64,000 nucleotides of DNA from Rothia kristinae NBRC 15354 (GTDB lineage Bacteria > Actinomycetota > Actinomycetes > Actinomycetales > Micrococcaceae), in contig NZ_BCSM01000003.1 of the NCBI RefSeq assembly GCF_001570865.1, positions 124,001-188,000 on the forward strand, given 5' to 3'. Within the stretch, counting starts at the first letter, position 1; each line of letters starts with the position of its first letter. The notes under the pieces are model-generated. The model was given only the letters and a program-made list of their open reading frames with translations. It made no database searches and was not told the DNA's origin. The position numbers were made by a program, and so were the translations under genes. Positions 59,733 through 64,000 of this stretch are shown piece after piece.

Positions 59733-60322
59733 GCCGGGTCCTCCCCGCCCAGGGCTCGGCGGTCCCGGGTCCCGCGGCGCACCGCGTCCACATCCAGGCG
59801 CCCGGTGACGATGTCGGTGGCCTCGGTGACGAACCGGGCGACCTTCTCCTCGCGCGTGTACTCCTGCTCGTCCGCGCGCTGGGTGACCCCGCCGTAGACC
59901 CAGAAGCGGTAGGCGAAGTAGCGCACGATCGTGCCCAGCACCGTGCCGATGATCGTGCCGCCGATGAACGAGGCCGTCTTGGAGGTCAGCCCCAGTCCGT
60001 AGTTGGTGACGAACACGCAGGCGGTCTCCACCCCGATCCCGATCAGGTTGACCAGCGCGAACTGCCAGGCCTCCCGCCAGGTGTTCTCCTGGCGCTTGTC
60101 CCGGAACGTCCACAGGCGGTTGAGGATCCAGGAGAAGATCGTAGCGACGACGCCGGCGACGAATTTGGCCTTGGAGTGCCCGTCCGCCAGCCACGTGCTC
60201 ATCAGGAACCAGGTGACGGAGGCGTTGACGATGAAGGCCAGTCCGCCGACGATCCCGAACTTCAGGACCTCTTTGAGGAACAGCTCCCACAGGCCGTGGA
60301 TTTTCTCGGAGAAGGTTGACAC
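59717..60322 (-). CDS. GtrA-like membrane protein
   Basis: Membrane protein of 201 residues with four helices and GtrA-family pattern: FGIVGGLAFIVNASVTWFLM near the N-terminus, FSWILNRLWTFRD and YFAYRFWVYG. GtrA proteins flip or present polyprenyl-linked sugars for surface glycan decoration. The cytosolic tail of about 70 residues is Arg/Glu-rich. GTG 60322 has a GGAG site. A TAGACT hexamer about 147 bases upstream on the same strand (60469-60474) could be its promoter. Confidence 0.88.
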   Translation of the reverse strand: MSTFSEKIHGLWELFLKEVLKFGIVGGLAFIVNASVTWFLMSTWLADGHSKAKFVAGVVATIFSWILNRLWTFRDKRQENTWREAWQFALVNLIGIGVETACVFVTNYGLGLTSKTASFIGGTIIGTVLGTIVRYFAYRFWVYGGVTQRADEQEYTREEKVARFVTEATDIVTGRLDVDAVRRGTRDRRALGGEDPAQRPE

Positions 60323-60577
60323 GCGGGGCTCCACAGGGTCGGGGTCGGCGGGGCGGGTCCGCGGCGGACGCGGGCGGGAGGACCGCCTCGTCCCCCGCGC
60401 CCTCGCGCCCGACCCGGTGCGCACGGCGGCCGGGCGGGTACCGCGTCGCGGGTGCGGACTGCGCTGAAAGTCTACAAGCAGGCCCCGGGGCCTCCGGGCC
60501 GCGACGCCGCCCCGCCCCCGTGAGATCGGTCAACCCCGCACACCACTCGGGAGGTTCGCGCGCGGCAGGCCAGCGGG

Positions 60578-60583
60578 TAGCCT
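60578..60583 (+). promoter_or_regulatory. -10 element of leaderless purK promoter
   Basis: TAGCCT, 7 bases before the GTG at 60591. Confidence 0.6.
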
Positions 60584-60590
60584 GGGAGGC

Positions 60591-61808
60591 GTGAGCTTAC
60601 CTGTGACCGCACCCGTGATCGGCGTGATCGGCGGAGGGCAGCTGGCCCGCATGATGTCCCCGGAGGCCTCCGAGCTGGGCATCGAGCTGCGCGTGCTGGC
60701 CGAATCCCCCGAATCCTGCGCCGCCGCCGTCATCCCCCACGCCCCCGTCGGGGACCACACCGACCTGCCCACCCTGCGGGAGTTCGCCCGCCGGGTGGAC
60801 GTCGTGACCTTCGACCACGAGCACGTGCCCACCGAGCACCTGCGGGTCCTCGAGGAGGAGGGGGTCGCCGTGCGGCCGGGCCCGCAGGCCCTGGTGCACG
60901 CCCAGGACAAGATCCGCATGCGCGAGGCCGTGGACCGCCTGGGCCTGCCCAACCCCCGGTGGGCGGCGGTGGCCGACGCCGATCAGCTGCTCGCCTTCGG
61001 GCGGGAGGTCGGCTGGCCCGTGGTTCTGAAGACCCCGCGCGGCGGATACGACGGCAAGGGCGTGATGCTCGTGGCCGAGGACGCCGTGGGCTCCGCCCCG
61101 GTGCGCGCATGGTTCGAGGCCATCCCGCAGAAGGGCTGGAGCGGGCTGCTGGTCGAGGAGAAGGTGCCCTTCACCCGGGAGCTGTCCGCCCTGGTCGCCC
61201 GGCGCCCCAGCGGCGAGGTGCGCGCCTGGGACGTCGTCGAGTCCGTGCAGACCGACTCCGTGTGCGACGAGGTCACCGCCCCCGCCCCGGGGTTGGACCC
61301 GCAGGTCGCGGCGGCCGCCCAGCGGATCGCGCTGCGCCTGGCCGAGGAGCTCGGGGTCAGCGGCGTGATGGCCGCGGAGCTGTTCGAGGTGCCCGGGCGC
61401 GAGGGCGGGGTGCTGGTCAACGAGCTGGCCATGCGCCCGCACAACTCCGGACACTGGACCCAGGACGGGGCGGTGACCAGCCAATTCGAGCAGCACCTGC
61501 GCGCCGTGCTGGATCTGCCGCTGGGCTCCACCGCCCCGGTGGCCGGGGTCACCGTGATGAAGAACGTGCTCGGCGGGGCCAACGAGGACCTGGCCGGGGC
61601 GTGCCCCGCGGCGATGGCCGCGCATCCCGAGGCCAAGGTGCACCTGTACGGCAAGGCGGTGCGCCCGGGCCGGAAGGTCGGGCACGTCAACCTCAGTGGC
61701 CCGGCCGCCGAGCTGGCGCAGGTGCGCCGGGCGGCCCGGGAGGCGGCCGCGATCCTGCGGGACGGTCCCGCCGCCGACCCGGCCGCGACAGACCCGACCG
61801 ACCGCTGA
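60591..61808 (+). CDS. purK: 5-(Carboxyamino)imidazole ribonucleotide synthase
   Basis: ATP-grasp enzyme of purine synthesis, 405 residues, making N5-CAIR from AIR and bicarbonate. Seen are the N-terminal [70 protein letters not shown] and the C-terminal [22 protein letters not shown] start fits the leaderless promoter. It precedes purE by 58 bases, the usual purK-purE pair. Confidence 0.97.
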   Translation: MSLPVTAPVIGVIGGGQLARMMSPEASELGIELRVLAESPESCAAAVIPHAPVGDHTDLPTLREFARRVDVVTFDHEHVPTEHLRVLEEEGVAVRPGPQALVHAQDKIRMREAVDRLGLPNPRWAAVADADQLLAFGREVGWPVVLKTPRGGYDGKGVMLVAEDAVGSAPVRAWFEAIPQKGWSGLLVEEKVPFTRELSALVARRPSGEVRAWDVVESVQTDSVCDEVTAPAPGLDPQVAAAAQRIALRLAEELGVSGVMAAELFEVPGREGGVLVNELAMRPHNSGHWTQDGAVTSQFEQHLRAVLDLPLGSTAPVAGVTVMKNVLGGANEDLAGACPAAMAAHPEAKVHLYGKAVRPGRKVGHVNLSGPAAELAQVRRAAREAAAILRDGPAADPAATDPTDR

Positions 61809-61866
61809 GCCCCAGCCCGCCGATAAGCCCCAGCCCACCAGCACCACAGCACACCAGGAGCACATC

Positions 61867-62499
61867 ATGAGCACCCCCGCCTCGCAGAACGCGCCGCTGG
61901 TCGGCGTCGTCATGGGTTCGGACTCGGACTGGCCGGTCATGGAGGCCGCCGCCGAGGCTCTCGAGGAGTTCGGCATCGCCTACGAGGCCCGGGTGGTCTC
62001 CGCCCACCGGATGCCCCAGGACATGCTGGCCTACGGCCAGGAGGCCGAGCAGCGCGGGCTGCGCGTCATCATCGCCGGGGCCGGGGGTGCCGCCCACCTG
62101 CCCGGCATGCTCGCCTCGGTCACGGCCCTGCCCGTCATCGGGGTGCCCGTGCAGCTGAAGACGCTGGAGGGGCTGGACTCCCTGCTGTCCATCGTGCAGA
62201 TGCCGGCCGGGGTGCCCGTCGCCACGGTCTCGGTCAACGGGGCGCGCAACGCCGGGCTGCTGGCCGCGCGCATCCTCGGGGCCGGCCAGGATCCGGCCGC
62301 CGCCGCGGAGATCCGCGGCGATCTGCGCGAGTTCGCCCGGAATCTGCGCCAGTCCGCCCAGGACAAGGGCGCGGCCCTGACCCGCCGGCTGGAGTCCCGC
62401 CGCGGCCCGGAGGAGGAGACCGAGGCCCACCGCCCGGCACCCCGCTCCCAGGCCCCCGACGCCGACGATCCCGCCCAGCCCGGCCCCTACGCTCCGTAG
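61867..62499 (+). CDS. purE: N5-CAIR mutase
   Basis: Mutase of 210 residues that follows PurK in purine synthesis. [29 protein letters not shown] and [17 protein letters not shown] are the class I PurE active-site motifs. After the mutase domain (about 165 residues) there is a 45-residue Arg/Glu/Pro-rich tail that is not part of it. ATG 61867 has an AGGAG site. A strong terminator lies 52 bases downstream. Confidence 0.95.
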   Translation: MSTPASQNAPLVGVVMGSDSDWPVMEAAAEALEEFGIAYEARVVSAHRMPQDMLAYGQEAEQRGLRVIIAGAGGAAHLPGMLASVTALPVIGVPVQLKTLEGLDSLLSIVQMPAGVPVATVSVNGARNAGLLAARILGAGQDPAAAAEIRGDLREFARNLRQSAQDKGAALTRRLESRRGPEEETEAHRPAPRSQAPDADDPAQPGPYAP

Positions 62500-62551
62500 A
62501 TCCCCGTTCCCGCCCACCTCGGTCGGACCCCGCGACGTCGTCGATCCGCCG

Positions 62552-62577
62552 GGGCGGGCGCCGACCACCGCCCGCCC
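62552..62577 (+). terminator. Terminator after purE
   Basis: GGGCGGGCG (62552-62560) with CGCCCGCCC (62569-62577), 9-bp perfect stem and 8-base loop, followed by TTCCCC. Confidence 0.7.
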
Positions 62578-62602
62578 TTCCCCGACCGGCAGGTACTCCC
62601 CG

Positions 62603-64000
62603 ATGCCCCCCTCCACCCCGTCCGAGAACCCCCGCGACCCCGCCGCCGGAGCCGAACGCCCCCGCGGGACCGATGAGATCACGGGCGCGCGCCCGGAGGG
62701 GCACCGGCCGGGACCGGCGCACCGCACGGACCCTCTGCGCCACCCGGAGGCGTCCGGGGCTCTCACCCGCACCAAGCGGGCGTGGCTGCTGCTGCTGCTC
62801 ACCGCCGTCCTGCCCGGCTCCGTCCAGCTGCTGATCGGCAACCGCCGCCTGGGGCGGCGCGCCCTGGGTGTGACCCTGACCGTCTGGGCCTGCCTCATCG
62901 CGGCCCTGATCCTGCTGGCGGTGCACCGGTCCTGGCTGTTCTCCCTGGTCACCGGCCGGTTCACGTCCCTGGTGCTGATCGTCGTGCTCGCGGTGCTGGC
63001 TCTCGGCTGGGCCCTGCTCTTCCTCGACGCGCTGCGCCTGATCCGGCCCGCTCTGCTGGCCCGGGGCATGCGGCCGATGGTGGCCCTGGGCTGCGCGGGC
63101 CTGATGCTGGTCACCGCCGGCACCCTCGGCTACTCCGCCTATCTCGTGGGAGTGGGCCGCGGCGCCCTGGGCAACGTGTTCTCCGGCGGCTCCGGCTTCG
63201 AGGCCGCGGACGGCCGGTACAACATCCTGCTGATGGGCGGGGACGCCGGGGCGGACCGGGTGGGGCGCCGCCCGGATTCCATGACGGTGTTCAGCATCGA
63301 CGCGAAGACCGGCCAGGCCGTGACCATCTCCCTGCCGCGCAACCTGCAGAACGCCCCCTTCGCGCAGGGCTCGCCGCTGTGGCAGGTCTGGCCCGAGGGC
63401 TTCGACTGCGGGGACGAGTGCATCCTCAACGCCCTGTACCCGCAGGTCGCCCAGGAGCACGCGGACCTCTACCCGGACGCCGCGGATCCCGGGGCCGAGG
63501 CCATGAAGGACGCCGCCGAGGGCATCACGGGTCTTTCGATCCAGGGCTACGCTCTGGTGGACATGGACGGCTTCGCGGACCTGGTGGACGCGCTGGGCGG
63601 CATCGAGCTCGACGTCGGCGGCCGGGTGCCGATCGGCGGCGGGACGAACGAGATCACCGGGGAGAAGAACCCCATCGACGGGTGGATCGAGCCCGGCCGC
63701 CAGCACCTGGACGGCTTCCACGCCCTCTGGTACGCCCGCTCCCGGGAGGGGGCCAGCGACTTCGAGCGGGAGGCGCGTCAGCGCTGCGTGCAGTCGGCGA
63801 TGCTCGCGCAGCTGGATCCCGCGAACGTGCTGACCAAGTTCCGCTCGATCACGGACGCCGGCCAGCAGATCGTGGAGACGGACATCCCGGAGGCCCAGCT
63901 CGGGGAGTTCGCGGACCTGGGGCTGAAGGCCAAGGACCACGAGCTGATCCAGTATGGGGCCGGCCCGCCGTACTGGGATGACATGTTCCCCACCTACCCG
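62603..64000 (+). CDS. LytR-CpsA-Psr family glycan ligase (3' end outside window)
   Basis: Cell-wall enzyme that transfers undecaprenyl-diphosphate-linked glycans to peptidoglycan; 466 codons are visible. The first 60 residues are polar, followed by three to four membrane helices (about 60-195), unusual for LCP proteins with one helix, and then the extracytoplasmic LCP domain. The latter has NILLMGGDAG, the RRPDSMTVFSIDAKTGQAVTISLPRNLQ motif with the catalytic Asp and Arg residues, and LDGFHALWYARSREGASDFEREARQR. ATG 62603 is the first in-frame start after the purE terminator. It may attach the capsule-like glycans of this window. Confidence 0.9.
   Translation, partial: MPPSTPSENPRDPAAGAERPRGTDEITGARPEGHRPGPAHRTDPLRHPEASGALTRTKRAWLLLLLTAVLPGSVQLLIGNRRLGRRALGVTLTVWACLIAALILLAVHRSWLFSLVTGRFTSLVLIVVLAVLALGWALLFLDALRLIRPALLARGMRPMVALGCAGLMLVTAGTLGYSAYLVGVGRGALGNVFSGGSGFEAADGRYNILLMGGDAGADRVGRRPDSMTVFSIDAKTGQAVTISLPRNLQNAPFAQGSPLWQVWPEGFDCGDECILNALYPQVAQEHADLYPDAADPGAEAMKDAAEGITGLSIQGYALVDMDGFADLVDALGGIELDVGGRVPIGGGTNEITGEKNPIDGWIEPGRQHLDGFHALWYARSREGASDFEREARQRCVQSAMLAQLDPANVLTKFRSITDAGQQIVETDIPEAQLGEFADLGLKAKDHELIQYGAGPPYWDDMFPTYP

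Overview
The window is high-GC DNA with the gene content of an actinobacterium, most likely Micrococcales and probably Micrococcaceae (a Kocuria/Micrococcus/Arthrobacter-like organism). The evidence is a WhiB regulator, the actinobacterial families DUF2505, DUF3499, TIGR03089 and TIGR01906, the fused RmlC-RmlD, the order glmU-prs with tRNA-Gln, and many leaderless promoters. The genus is an inference. No phage, insertion sequence, integrase, CRISPR array or rRNA was seen.

Layout. (1) 1-8692, plus strand: a tightly coupled operon for a lipid-linked surface polysaccharide, with a CDP-alcohol phosphatidyltransferase, a GT2, a Wzy-like polymerase, a Wzx-like flippase, a Wzz-like protein, an Alg14/Alg13-type pair, a TagD-like cytidylyltransferase and a WbaP-like initiating phosphoglycosyltransferase. 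(2) 8700-14594: DUF2505, nhaA, two Tat-exported proteins (one a GH16 glucanase), pth, rplY and a 477-base gene-free stretch with a large inverted repeat. (3) 14595-18822: the dTDP-rhamnose genes rmlA, rmlB and rmlCD, followed by a capsule glycosyltransferase broken by an in-frame TAG. (4) 18837-22296: a VanZ-like protein, a Wzc-type tyrosine autokinase, and a nucleotidyltransferase-fold/PqqD-like pair. (5) 22348-38247, minus strand: a 13-gene operon, nearly every junction overlapping, for a second surface glycan. It carries a NeuB-type nonulosonate synthase fused to CBS, SAF and TIM-barrel domains, a CMP-nonulosonate synthetase, a putative sugar transferase, eight further glycosyltransferases and a second Wzy. 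(6) 38331-49289: prs, glmU, tRNA-Gln, an ABC-F protein, ksgA, tatD, rsmI and a DUF368/PopT protein, with two orphan glycosyltransferases of lower GC on either side of ksgA. (7) 49526-64000: a heterodimeric ABC exporter, protein O-mannosyltransferase, a low-molecular-weight tyrosine phosphatase, a TIGR01906 membrane protein, an L,D-transpeptidase, DUF3499, whiB, TIGR03089, gtrA, purK, purE and the start of an LCP ligase.

How it fits together. The window is dominated by cell-envelope glycan biology that runs on undecaprenyl phosphate. It holds precursor synthesis (Rml, NeuB/NeuA, GlmU, TagD-like), initiation (WbaP-like), elongation (many GTs), export and polymerisation (Wzx, two Wzy, Wzz, Wzc), attachment to the wall (LCP), carrier recycling (PopT) and wall remodelling (L,D-transpeptidase, GH16). 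Two Wzy polymerases with one flippase and one visible initiating transferase suggest two polymers that share parts. Early steps of nonulosonate synthesis (2-epimerase, dehydratase, aminotransferase) are not in the window.
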